A stretch of DNA of 64,000 nt, taken from Owenia fusiformis (lineage: Eukaryota > Annelida > Polychaeta > Sabellida > Oweniidae). Every line of letters starts with the position of its first letter. Position 1 is the stretch's first letter. Below are positions 53,837 through 64,000 of the stretch, one piece after another. The stretch spans positions 24,814,455-24,878,454 of the forward strand of contig CAIIXF020000002.1 of NCBI GenBank assembly GCA_903813345.2, written 5' to 3'. Both the position numbers and the translations under genes were made by a program. The notes beneath the pieces are model-generated. The model was not told where the DNA came from. It was given only the letters and a program-made list of their open reading frames with translations, and ran no database searches.

Positions 53837-56800
53837 CTGAAATAAAAAACAACTTTTACTTGATATATATTCATTGATGATTTCGCCTTATTATCATATT
53901 ATAGTGAAGAGGCTTATCTCACCATGGTAAAAAGGCCAAATATCAAATGTTTAATAAAGAAGCCGTCATTTTCCAAAGTACCTGTCCACTAGTGTTTTGA
54001 GAAAGTGACCATGCTTTTGGGTGTTTGTGTATCATCAACTATGAATGACATCGCTTGACACTTCCTTACTAGTTTTCACTACTTGCAAAAAGCTGCCAAT
54101 TTTAAGATCTACTTACTCCATAATATCATAATACCTTCAATGTGAACTTCAACAGCTATTAAAATGGGAAAATGCCCCCCCCCCCTTTGAATATGCCTGT
54201 TAAGGCTCACACAAGGGAAAATTGGGTATGTCGTATAAATTACTCAGTTTTATGTTGCACTAATAACCTGATTATGATGTTTTGATATATATTTTAGCTG
54301 CGCATATCTGGTTTGTATAACAAGGTAAATGATGACACATGTGAATTTGGAGTTTCAGAAAGGTTCTAAGTATTAGTACATTTACATTTATTTGTTTAGA
54401 TGAATTTATTCACTTTCAATACTTTTCAAAATGATAAGACATCCTTGCTGCAATGTGTTTAATTTCACAAGTAAGCATAGATCAAGTCCTTTCAAGAGGG
54501 GTGTTCCCTACGCTAAATTACAATCAATTCTACTTGACACAGAGGCGAGCCAAATAGTGAACTTGAATTATCTTGTATAAAGATGCACTTGTGAGTGTTA
54601 TTTGCATTTAATAGGCTATAATAGAGTAAGCATAATTGAGGACCATAAAATAATGAGTATTTGATAGTCTAAATCAAATAATCTGTTGGTGGTATTTTAA
54701 TGTAGATGTATTTTCTATTATTATTACGTAACATCTTTTAATTAACGCATTATAATATCGTGTAACTTCAATTGTAGTTTATTATTTAAGTTTAGTTACA
54801 ATAAACTATTTGACCACATAGAAATAGTTTTGCATTATATTTTTCATATTTTGCATCATTGAAAAATAGGCAGTCAAAAGAGAATGTTGGCTAAAAAGTA
54901 TGTTTTGCTGCACTCAATAAAAGTTTGTAATTATACAGAGTTATATTTCGAGAACTGTTAACAATCTTCGTTTGGCGAGTAGAAGTATATTTCGGCAAAT
55001 CATGCCCAATTTTCGACGTTGTGGTCCGAATGCACTTTTCATCGGCGTTATGAATTCTATTTCATTTTTTGGGTTTGGGTACGGATGCAATTTCCATGGA
55101 AATGTGGGTGCATTCATAAACATTTCATATTATTCATGATACATGCATGGCTATAGTTATCCAGTCGTTGAACAATTATAGCATAGACGTATGTATTTGA
55201 TGTTTTAACGATCGAAACTAGTGTCAAATATCGAAGTTTCGATATTGCTGCTGTTAAAATAGGTGTAACAAAGAGGGCCACCCGTGTTGACATTCATTTT
55301 CATGTGCTATTTTCAGATAACCATAATTCATTCCACACATCGTCTTCATATTTCGTTTTTGCACAAAAAGTCAAAGTCTACTTCGATTTTTTATTGTAGG
55401 TCGGTAATTCTTTATAATGTACGAAAAACTAGAATATTCAGTGGTCTACTTTTTAAAATTGCAAAAATACAAAGTACACACTGACTTTAAGTCGTGATGG
55501 TATAAAAATACATGTAGGGCTTTTTAGTGAAGTTAAATGTTGCATATACCTAGAGGAAATGAAAGCCTTTGTTTTTAATTCATAACATGAACTGGTTTCA
55601 TATTACACTTACCTTTTTAATGTTGAGATGGGGAAACATGTCGGCCCACATACGCATAAAACTTGTTTTGCTGAAAAAGTTTCGAAATTTTTCGACTCTT
55701 TCGCTTTTGTATCGAAGGTACAATCCCTCTTTCCTCGTCTTGTAGGGAAGCATAATGTCTTCTGAATCGGGCATACGGTCAGCGTGATAAGTCGCATATT
55801 CTTCTAACCAAAATTTAGCATCATCATAGAGTGATGTTTTACTTCTGCGCCTTTGATAACCTGTTGATAAAACTCCGTTTTCGTAATCCTTCACTGATTT
55901 ATAATAGAATCCTTTGCTTATATAAAAAAGTTGGCAAAATGCTTTTGAACATATTCCCAATCCACTTTCAATCATTAAAAAATATTTGCCATTGCGATGT
56001 TTTGCGTCTCTTAATTTCTGAATCAACCATTCGTGTCTCGATTCGAAATCCTTCGTCCATAAAATCTCCCTACATCTACGAGCCATGTCCATGTTCAAAT
56101 TCAAATGACACTTTGAACTGCAGCATTTCTTCATATACTTAATCTGGAGTAATGAACCGTGTCTTAAGCTTTTTTCCAATATCCTAGAAACCGTTCTTTC
56201 ACGTTTTGGGGCTAAAATGAACAGAATTTTATACATTTAAAATATTCAGCTGGTGATTGTGTAATTTTGTGTGCTTTTTAACTTTAACTGATACATTTTC
56301 GCTGTGACTTTGTTTTCTAATTAAACACGCAATCTGACGTCTAATATCACTGAAACTTTACAAAAATACAGATTGAAATATTTAACGAAGAATTGATTTG
56401 CATTACATTTTATGTTAGATACAGCGTATAGTGTATGCTAGATATAAATGCATTAACATTTTAAACACAGTTATGAATGGGGGTCGCTAATTAACTGTTA
56501 AAATACATTGAACTTTTGAGTTGATCCCTTATATGCTAGCCTCGCATTAGCTCCGATTCATCGGGCTGCTTCAGTCCGATTGAGAAATTTGTTAGAAATC
56601 GCATTTCTGAACACAATACTCAATCGGCAGGGCGCCTATGAGAGCGGAATATAACTCACCTGTTGAGAAAGTAGCGATGTTGACCTTCGGGGTAACGCTT
56701 CCTAAGTCTTCTGGTAGTAACTCTTTTAAGCTATCTATAGCAGATGTTTCGTCGTCATAATCGCTAAAGCTTTCATCAGATTTTTGGATGGTGCAATGGG

Positions 56801-57408
56801 AGTACTGGTTAATTGTTTGTTTTCGTTATGCCGAGTTTTTGAAGGTGTTTTAACCGCTTTTTCGTATTTGTCATCATCGTCGCAAAAAGCAAATACATCT
56901 AGTTTTGAATTGTCAGCGCTAGTATCAGTATCATCTTGACAGATAAGTGAAATACCAAGTGGCTGATCATTATTTTCAAGAAATATTCCAAGAGGGTCTT
57001 CGTTGTTGTCATCGTTCGCTATATCGAGGGATATTCCAAGTTGATCTTCAGATGTAGTGTTTAAAAGGAAGCTTTCACCCTGAAAATCGAAATTGATTTT
57101 TGTTTTATTTTCACTGGTTTCATAATAACTACCATTCCTTGTTAATGTTTTGGCAAAGGAAGATAAGGAAGGAAGAGTAAGTATTGTGTAAACCAGATAG
57201 AAAACACAGTACTAGCCATAAGAACACCAACGCCGGAATTTATGATTATTATGCAGTTGCAATTATTTTTGTATTTGGGGGTTTCTTGTTAGAATTGGCA
57301 CATTAATTCATTACTTACCGCATTGTTGCAAGCACCGGGTGTTTTAGTTGAGTAAGGGTATCCATATATTAATAAAATGAGACAAATATATAGGGTCCAT
57401 CTATCCAT
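53715..57408 (-). CDS. Multi-exon transposase-like protein of unknown function, frameshifted
   Basis: Four exons on the minus strand join in phase: 57319-57408, 56660-57079, 55613-56211 and 53715-53836. The order of parts is a hydrophobic start (MDRWTLYICLILLIYGYP), an acidic Ser/Asp-rich linker, a Cys/Arg block (KKCCSSKCHLNLNMDMARRC then REILW), an FCQLFYISKGFYYKS motif, a KTSFMRMWADMFPHLNIKK block, and FTKCDKCVSLNRRLER. This pattern matches, from memory, a large uncharacterised family in cnidarians and other marine invertebrates that looks transposon-derived. The catalytic half is not found downstream. Exon 2 has a one-base frameshift. Role unknown. Confidence 0.6.
53837..55612. other. Intron 3 of transposase-like gene (1776 bp)
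   Basis: A C9 run lies near 54178. Otherwise AT-rich and without features; the 60-codon minus-strand frame at 54941-55123 has no splice support. Confidence 0.6.
55613..56211 (-). CDS. Transposase-like gene exon 3
   Basis: The largest exon, 599 bp, with acceptor CATTTTAG and donor AAG-GTAAGT. Encodes about 199 residues from PKRERTVSRILEKSLRHGSL to FPHLNIKK, with no stop. Cys-rich start (KKCCSSKC), RRCREILW, GKYFLMIESGLGICSKAF and a basic KRRRSK-like patch are visible. Confidence 0.75.
56540..56650. repeat. GGCGCC/CCGATTGAG hairpin copy beside exon 2 donor
   Basis: TCAGTCCGATTGAGAAATTT and inverted AATACTCAATCGGC with CAGGGCGCC. It ends about 10 bp from the exon 2 donor (56659-56658), so it inserted at the very start of the intron without destroying GTGAGT. 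Confidence 0.72.
56660..57079 (-). CDS. Transposase-like gene exon 2, with frameshift
   Basis: Acceptor GATTTTCAG and donor CAACAG-GTGAGT. The first frame gives an acidic stretch (GESFLLNTTSEDQLGISLDI ...). It is open until an A5 run near 56787, after which a second frame (SDESFSDYDDETSAIDSLKE ... NIATFST) continues to the donor in the phase needed by exon 3. One missing base explains both. Confidence 0.65.
57319..57408 (-). CDS. Transposase-like gene exon 1: hydrophobic start
   Basis: Thirty codons from ATG to a GTAAGT donor, in phase with exon 2. MDRWTLYICLILLIYGYPYS would be read as a signal peptide or membrane anchor, odd for a nuclear transposase-like protein. The true start could be another exon. 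Confidence 0.5.
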
Positions 57409-58417
57409 TTTCAACACTTTCTATGTCGACTTCTGATTCGTTTTCGAATTTCCAAAGTGTCCAAACTCTAGATTATTCCGTGTATTCGTCCTTCATTAAC
57501 TTATTTAGTTGGCATATAACGTCAGTTACAGGTAAACAAAAGATTCACTTGCGCACGATGTGTGGACACAATTATTTTAGTTTCTGGGTGACTTGTTGGC
57601 TCTTACCCCGAGGCTATGGAATGTCATGCATTTCACGACTGGTATGCCTTATCCAATTGGTTAACTTGATACGTGTATTTTACAATCTGCAATACAGTAA
57701 AACCTGATTAATCTGAACGCCATCGGAACGAGTTAAAGGTGTCGGATTAGACAGGATTTCGCATCTTTGAGATTCTGGATTTGGAAGGCCAGTTGTGATT
57801 TAGACTATTGGATTTTCTCTTTGGAAATATTGACACAAAAATAAACAAAAGCTAAATTAAAACCATTTGAGCAATGTTATGCAAAACATGTGAACTATTT
57901 TTGAAACAGTTTGAGTAAGACAAGCACATGTTTATATGAGTCACATGAGTGTTCAGTGTTCAAGTTAGGAGATGTTTGAATAAGATAGGTTTCATTGAAA
58001 TGAAAGTAAATGGTTAAGCAACGGGGACCAGAGAAAGTGTTCGGATTTGAAGGTGCTCGGAATATCCAGGTGTTCGAATTAACAGGTTGTACTGTGTCCC
58101 CTCTTTACTTTTGAAATATTGTTTTGAGATGCTAGATATAGTAACCTATCGTTTCAGTTTACAAAAAATATCAACCTCTCAAAAAGTAATTATGTGTCCG
58201 GAATTTCTATGATAAAATGTTCGATTCTAAAACCAGATGATCAAAATCAAAATCAAGGTCTCATAAATATAGCAAAGATGTGTGTTACGTTTGTAAGGGT
58301 TGAACGGTTGTGTGACTATCTTCTGGCCTTAGCGTCATAGTTTATAGCATCAACGTTTTTACAATCTGATATACTTATACACGCATGCAGACAATTGCAA
58401 TCGCTTGCAATTCCAAC
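57409..58417. promoter_or_regulatory. Shared ~1-kb region between divergent genes
   Basis: This lies between minus-strand ATG 57408 and plus-strand ATG 58418. About 40% of it is a TA-type miniature transposon (57695-58094). A 94-codon plus-strand frame from 57423 is not supported. Bidirectional promoter function is inference. Confidence 0.35.
57695..58094. mobile_element. Pogo/Tigger-type miniature element
   Basis: The ends CAGTAAAACCTGATTAATCT and inverse (ATTAACAGGTTGTACTG) follow the CAGTNNAACCTnNTTAATnnGAAC pattern of pogo/Tigger elements. TA precedes the left end; the right flank is TG, a probable decayed TA. It is 400 bp with no transposase. Confidence 0.75.
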
Positions 58418-58480
58418 ATGGCTTCGTTTCTGAATGATTGGCATATGATTGAAAGCGGTGGTAAAACATACCTTCAAAAG
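58418..58480 (+). CDS. Unknown gene, exon 1
   Basis: ATG to CTTCAAAAG-GTTAGA, 21 codons. The start is supported by an in-phase join to the next exon. An additional small exon may exist before 59012. Confidence 0.5.
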
Positions 58481-59428
58481 GTTAGAGACGGAACTCTATG
58501 AGATAAGGGGTGTTTACCAAGCAAAATTACAAAAGCAGGGCGAGAATATAAAGGTTAGTAATTTCTATTAGAATTGTGCAAATCGGGTTGACTTTGGAGC
58601 AATTCATGGGGAGTAAGGCCTCCATCCCTCTTTTCTTCTAGGCTATTTATTAACCTGTAAACATAGAGAATATAAGAGAGGGGTGACTTTCTCCCCGTGG
58701 TTCAATGAGAAGGAGTTCGCATAAAACTTTAGATCACGTAAATATTTATATTCTAGAAATCGGGTGTTGACAATTGTGTCCATAAGACCTTATCATATTC
58801 TTCCAGTATCTGCAATTTTTGAGGGGAACTATATGTTGACCAAAGTATCAATCTCGCGAATTAAAACTAGAGGAAATATGGCTTTTTTGCATACATCTGT
58901 AATTTTATAACCATTTACAATAGGTATGATTTTTGTGTTTGGGAAAATAATCTCTCCTTATGCACAAATGTAAAGGTGCACACTTGTTTCCAACATATAT
59001 TTCAATTACAGATGCTTATTTGGGACCATGTCCTCGAGAAAGCAGCAGACACAACCGTGCATCTGTTGTCCTTACAAACCGGAAAGAACGATTTTAGCAA
59101 AAGGTTTCTAGAGGCGGCAACTAGAGTGTCAAGAACGTTGTTCTGCAATCTTTGGGAGGAAACCGGTCGGAAATGTGAGTGTAAATACAATTTAAGTATA
59201 AACTATGTTGCAGTGGCTCGTTATTTTGCTATTCCAACTATGTTTGAACACAACTTAAATATTGCTTGTTAAAGTTCATAAGATCGATATGGCGTTCCAA
59301 TTTAAATGGCGTTCAGGATTTGATGTGTCATGAAACAGTATATTGCTTTTTCAGGTTTGCCCGATCCATTATCACAACAACAGCTAAGTTCCTTTGTAGA
59401 CGATGCTGATACATGTAACTTGGATTTG
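58418..59428 (+). CDS. Unrecognised multi-exon gene, 5' part
   Basis: Three exons join in phase: 58418-58480, 59012-59174 and 59355-59428. They give MASFLNDWHMIESGGKTYLQ, then KMLIWDHVLEKAADTTVHLL, SLQTGKNDFSKRFLEAATRV and a CLPDPLSQQQLSSFVDDAD end. The acceptors (TTCAATTACAG, TGCTTTTTCAG) and the last two donors (GTGAGT, GTGAGT) are strong; the first donor, GTTAGA, is weak. The product is soluble, helical and mildly charged. I recognise no domain. An exon at 63407 may continue it. The gene runs divergently from the transposase-like gene. Confidence 0.6.
59012..59174 (+). CDS. Unknown gene, exon 2
   Basis: The strongest exon of this gene: MLIWDHVLEKAADTTVHLLS to EETGRK, acceptor TTCAATTACAG, donor GTGAGT. 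No stops, balanced codon use. Confidence 0.7.
59355..59428 (+). CDS. Unknown gene, exon 3
   Basis: Seventy-four bases between TTTTTCAG and GTGAGT. Encodes CLPDPLSQQQLSSFVDDADT and CNLDL, in phase with exon 2. Confidence 0.65.
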
Positions 59429-60052
59429 GTGAGTATAAGATAATTGTTCTTTTTGTTAAAAGTAGGTTCTCTGGCAAGTAGCGACACAGCAAAAAACAAA
59501 ACAATATTTTGAATTTTTTGAAAAGTAGGCATTGCCTCGATTCACCAAATATGGGAATATAATGTTTACAAGGAATAATAAGTATGAACTTATTGAGGTT
59601 TGATTCAAACTGTGGAAATTAAGGAGAGCTTAAGAATGTGACCTTAAATTATATATTTCATATCTTGTCTTGAAAGTAAGCAACTCATATTAACTTCATA
59701 TTTGCTGACATTGACTGTTCAGTATACGGAAATTATTAGCATTCGGAAGGACGCTTTTAGAAACTATAAACCACTTTGCATTTGATTACACGTGGTCCGG
59801 AAACCTAGAACAACCTTTGATTCGATATTTTAACTTCGATTAAAGTTGAAAGATACTATGCGGTTTGAAATAAACATAGCAATAATATTATGTAACCAGT
59901 GTCAGCAAAGTGTAAAACTACAATGGATGGGTAAAATAATATCTCAATACAAATGTTGACTCAATAGTGCTTTATCAGAGTGATATATCAGGTAACCTTT
60001 TTGATACAATATAAAACATGGTTCTTAGGTATTTGAGAGATCTTATTTATAA

Positions 60053-60335
60053 GAGGGTTGTCCCAGAAGTAATGCAGTATTTGCTGATATATCAATACTT
60101 GATATTTTTCCATGAAATTTTCAGTGAATGATCTTCTCATCTACATGTATAATTGTTACGTGTAGTTAAATGTAACTTTGGTCAAATCGCAATCAAAACA
60201 TTCGGACAAAATGGTCAAACTTACTCGATCGCTTAAACCACACAGAGTGTAACTGATTAACATATTCCACGCTTTAACATTGACTTTATGAAATACGTGG
60301 GGCGATCAACAAATAACGGAAGTATACCCCTCATC
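60053..60335. mobile_element. Possible mariner end fragments
   Basis: GAGGGTTGTCCCAGAAGTAA at the left resembles a mariner end. AAAATGGTCAAACTTACTCG could be a transposase start, and TGGGGCGATCAACAAATAAC near 60300 resembles the TIR of the element at 37352. No clean target duplication was found, so this is tentative. Confidence 0.35.
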
Positions 60336-61865
60336 TCAGAAAATACATTATAATCGTCCCGTTATATCCCTAATGATGATATTCATGAATTGAACAGGCG
60401 CCGTCACATTTAAAACAATTGAAAAATATGATATGATATGGCTAAAATAGAGGACCACCTCTTAGGTATGATACATACGAACACCAGACTTGTAATTCGA
60501 CAAGGCTTAACAACCCCAAGTAATGGCCATAAATCAGCAACCATATAGCACAAGTACCGGACTAATTAAAACCTGCTGCTGTTATCAGTGTAGCCCTGGG
60601 TTTGCTTGCGATAACTATATCATTAACACTATCATTCAGTGGCAATTCATTAATATCAATTAAAAATTAGCTCCAAATGTGTTTATTTTCTAACTTTATA
60701 ATAAACCCGGGATAATAAACAATTATTTGTCATCAACTTGACAACAAACAACTGGTCAATCCTTCTTATTTTATTATATTGGGTAATTTATTATGTTCGT
60801 ATCAGGTATTGAGGATATGTATACCTAAATACCAACAGTCAATCATGATCGCGAGAATGGTTCTATTTCTGTTCTATTCAACGGTTTGAACGGTTTCCAA
60901 ACTTTGTACTGACCATGAAATTATGACTCACATCTATAATAGTTTGTGTGTTGTGATGTTTAACCCAACTTCAACTTACTAAAAACTTTCTAAACCCAAC
61001 TAAATAATCACAAGGCTGACTGGAATTTATGCATCAAACTCACATTTTAACAGTTATCAAAATGTTAAGGTTTGAAACACTTGTGCGTCTGATGGTCAAT
61101 GTATTTTTCTATCTGATTTTTGTCATTGATTTTTCTGATCAGATCATTTTGATGAGAAATGAAAGTTTCATTAATATAAAAATTAAAAACCAACTTATTG
61201 AAATACATGTAAATGATAAATAAAAAATATTGGTTATATTTTAATATATAAAACATTTGATTTGGCTTAAGTATGTTTATATACATTATACAGAGGCGAA
61301 GTCAACATTCAATCAGGGGTGGCATTTTAGAATATCCCGATAACTAGTGGGCAGAGCGATTTTATACATTTAAAACTTTAATATTCCTCAAATTTATGCT
61401 ATTCTTTGTTTCGTATGTGGTGGCTACTCCTATTTATTTAATTATAATTTTGTCACTAGTGGCTTCTCATATATTTATTTAACCCTCAAACGGTTTCTGG
61501 GGTTTGAACATTCTTTGCAAAATCAGAAATACTTATTTAATCTACATAAAATTCCACCTAATTCTCAATGTATTCACTTCCTTTCAGATAAAACAAACCA
61601 GATGTAAATCGCATGATAACTTTTTGTAGTACAAAGAACATCACTATCACAAAAATTATATTCAAATGATATACTGTTATATATAAATGCTGTCAAGTGC
61701 TAAAAAATGACCCCGTTCCTGTGTGATTAGGTTTACTCATATTTTCTTGCATCCAATAAATATAGTACATATCGTTGTGAATTTTGAAATTTAATATCTT
61801 ATAAAGGAGCCTGGGCTCAATGACCTACTGGGATAGATCTCAGTGAGAAGGGTCTCATTTCTCAT

Positions 61866-62087
61866 ATACCTGAAAGGGATTATATTTTTAATTGCTCCCC
61901 TCACTCTGTACTTTCACTGACTTCGTAATTTATTGTTTTACTAATTCAATAACCTTGAATGACAATTATTGACCCAACGAGCAGTATACCTGGAGTATCT
62001 TTTTAATTATTTTCCCCGCTCTGTCCTTTTACTGACTTTGTAATTTATTGTTTTACTCATTCTATGTCCCTGACATAGAATGAGTAA
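61866..62087. repeat. Duplicated ~85-bp unit ending in a 16-bp-stem hairpin
   Basis: ATACCTG...TTTTTAATT...TTTACTGACTT.GTAATTTATTGTTTTACT occurs at 61866-61950 and again at 61986-62067. The second copy runs into TTACTCATTCTATGTC-CCT-GACATAGAATGAGTAA (62053-62087), a perfect 16-bp stem with a 3-nt loop. Confidence 0.75.
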
Positions 62088-63406
62088 CCTCATAGAATGT
62101 TAACCTCATTGAGCCGCATGAGGAAAGATCAGCTTTTGTTATGAAGATGATTAATTGTTTAATATTTTATTTGACTCACTAGATCCTACTGTAATTGTAG
62201 TCACTTTTCAGCCTAGGTTTTGTGGATGCAAGATGTATTATTTTTGCAACTATTTTTGGATTAAACTTCGAAATTATGCTATTTTTGAATTGGAAGATAC
62301 CATCTCGCAATTACGATTTCATGATTCAAGGCGAAATATTTATGTAAGTGGTCAGTCATGGTCATTGACCATGACATGCCACACGCCTTCTGTTTGAGTC
62401 AGTTTACGCCCAACTTACTAAAAGATGAACATACTCTCACAAGTTCTCTTGATAGTAAAATAAAGTATATGAATAAAACAAAATATAAAATAGTCAGTTG
62501 GTTAATATAAAGGATGTAAGACCTTTTATAACATTATTAATAAAACTATGAGTAATGAGTATTAAGTAAAAGACTTTATCATTCTTTACAAAATTAGATT
62601 TAATAATGCATTGGACCGATGGTGTTTGGCATTGCTGAATTTTTCAGAGGTGATCAGGTTCATTATGCATGGACATGTTTTAAGTATTTGGGAGATAATA
62701 TCTGTCGGTCCCCGTACATTGCGAGACATAAATACATGTCAAGGAGTTAAAAAAATGTATGGTTACAAGTAAATTATAAACTATCGCATGTATCGTTAAA
62801 AGTGATATGACTGAATTTTGATAATATCGCTAGGCCTATAGTATCAACGATAGCTAAGCATGATTTATATGAAGTCTGTTACAACAACAGGGTACACCTA
62901 AATTCATGTTAAATTCAATTTTGGTCAGTCATACATCTAAGTTTAATTTTATCATTGGCTTCACTCTTGTACATTAGTTAAGCCATCGAGACGACATTAA
63001 GGCCAATCACAAATCAAAACATCAAATAAACTTCAAATGTCCACTGTGATGACACTTTCAGACCTATTGCGGGAACAAGAGTAAATTATCTTTTAAAAAC
63101 CAGTAACGCGATCAATGCCAATTCAGAATTAACTTGTGGATCAGTTACTATGAATAATTGCAATAAGTAGAGCTATTAGTGTAATATACACTGATCACAT
63201 TTCAACACGATTTAAAGATTTTTAAGATAAGAAGACTACCATGAAAATAGGGACATACAGGTATTTTATTTATATACGTTTCGTATTAACTTAGTCTTGC
63301 TACAAGACGTTGGATCCCCGCTTATATATTTCACATAGGGAATGTGTCATTGGTCGCCCGCTTGTTTTGCGATCGTCTATTTGTACTTTTTTTACTCTAT
63401 TTCCAG

Positions 63407-63471
63407 ACGTTCGATCAACCCCGTAGGGGCCAGTGGAGAAACAGATCTTGCGGTCAAGGCGCAACTTATTG
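63407..63471 (+). CDS. Candidate exon, possibly of the unknown gene
   Basis: Lies between a good acceptor (TTTTTTTACTCTATTTCCAG) and donor GTATGC. The frame with one leading base encodes RSINPVGASGETDLAVKAQL. That phase does not follow exon 59355-59428 directly, so another exon must intervene or this is a different gene. Confidence 0.45.
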
Positions 63472-64000
63472 GTATGCTAATAGTTTCAATCTTTTATTTG
63501 ATGTTAGCAACGCATAATATAATTAATCAACTCATCGAAATACGTATACACTTTACAAATACACATTGGTATTCCTAAATGATTTTAAGATAATCAGAGA
63601 GAACACTTTTTGAAAAGAACGATAACATTATCATTACTGTATATTTGTACTGAGTCAGTTTTTGAAGTTTTATCTCCTTGAAATTTTAACTTCGGTTATT
63701 TCCCATTTGGTCAATGCATACCATTGGTCTTACTTGATTCTTGAAGTACTGAACAATATTATGAATTTAAATCAATATGACACTTGATGGGCCATTTGCT
63801 ATAGCATGTTCAAGGTTCAAAGTTCAACATGACAATCAACTCTTGTAATAGCTTTGCTCATCTAAGTAGTTTGTTTGGGTAGGGGTGGAATTAGGAGTGA
63901 TTTTGTAAATAACTATAATCTCGAAATGTTACGTGATGTTGATAAGTTCTGTTTTGACCCAAACGGAAGATTGATTTTTGTACTTTATTAGCTACATATA
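63472..64000. other. Right end of window, nothing recognised
   Basis: AT-rich, no ORF or repeat of note. Confidence 0.4.

Larger units (their letters stand above)
59429..63406. other. Intron-like stretch with repeats
   Basis: About 4 kb without further convincing exons. It holds a possible mariner fragment (60053-60335), duplicated strings at 61866-62070 and a hairpin at 62053-62087. Short frames elsewhere are unsupported. Confidence 0.5.

Overview
This window is nuclear DNA from an animal. Genes are split into short exons with GT..AG introns, the base composition is AT-rich, and most of the rest is transposon debris, foldback DNA and minisatellites. The protein families and intron style suggest a marine invertebrate, possibly a non-vertebrate deuterostome; that placement is an inference and nothing in the window proves it. 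There are no operons, no bacterial genes and no CRISPR. || The one complete, well-supported gene is a plus-strand SLC6 (sodium/chloride-dependent neurotransmitter) transporter. Its 15 coding exons between 21973 and 31890 join in frame to 635 codons plus a stop. It has the amino-acid-transporter Gly in TM1 and a glycine-transporter-like TM6, so I read it as a GlyT-like amino-acid carrier. Its introns hold a 50/150-bp satellite, a 52-bp minisatellite, a mariner/Tc1-type remnant, a tRNA-derived SINE and an antisense ORF with a signal peptide. || At the right end lie two apparently divergent multi-exon genes. A minus-strand gene (57408 down to at least 53715) resembles an uncharacterised transposase-like family of marine invertebrates and carries a one-base frameshift. 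A plus-strand gene I do not recognise has exons at 58418, 59012 and 59355, and possibly 63407. || The rest is accessory DNA. 1-9.2 kb holds scattered hairpin elements and a ~60-bp repeat array carrying GTCACGTGAC palindromes around a small ORF. 9.2-19.65 kb is a large foldback that encloses a 5.2-kb element with inverted arrays of ~183-bp repeats, plus a mariner remnant. 32.8-44.7 kb is a nested palindrome: an outer element full of ACGT-centred palindromes encloses an element with ~1.1-kb inverted arms. That inner element carries a CCCH-finger Gag-like ORF and an SGNH hydrolase ORF, separated by a tandem array of hairpins whose stems vary in paired fashion around a constant loop. 45.3-48.6 kb holds three further motif arrays, a 106-bp perfect palindrome and a Crypton-like fragment. 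The hairpin array inside the SGNH/Gag element and the ~36-bp-phased palindrome array at 47.2 kb are the best candidates for something undescribed.
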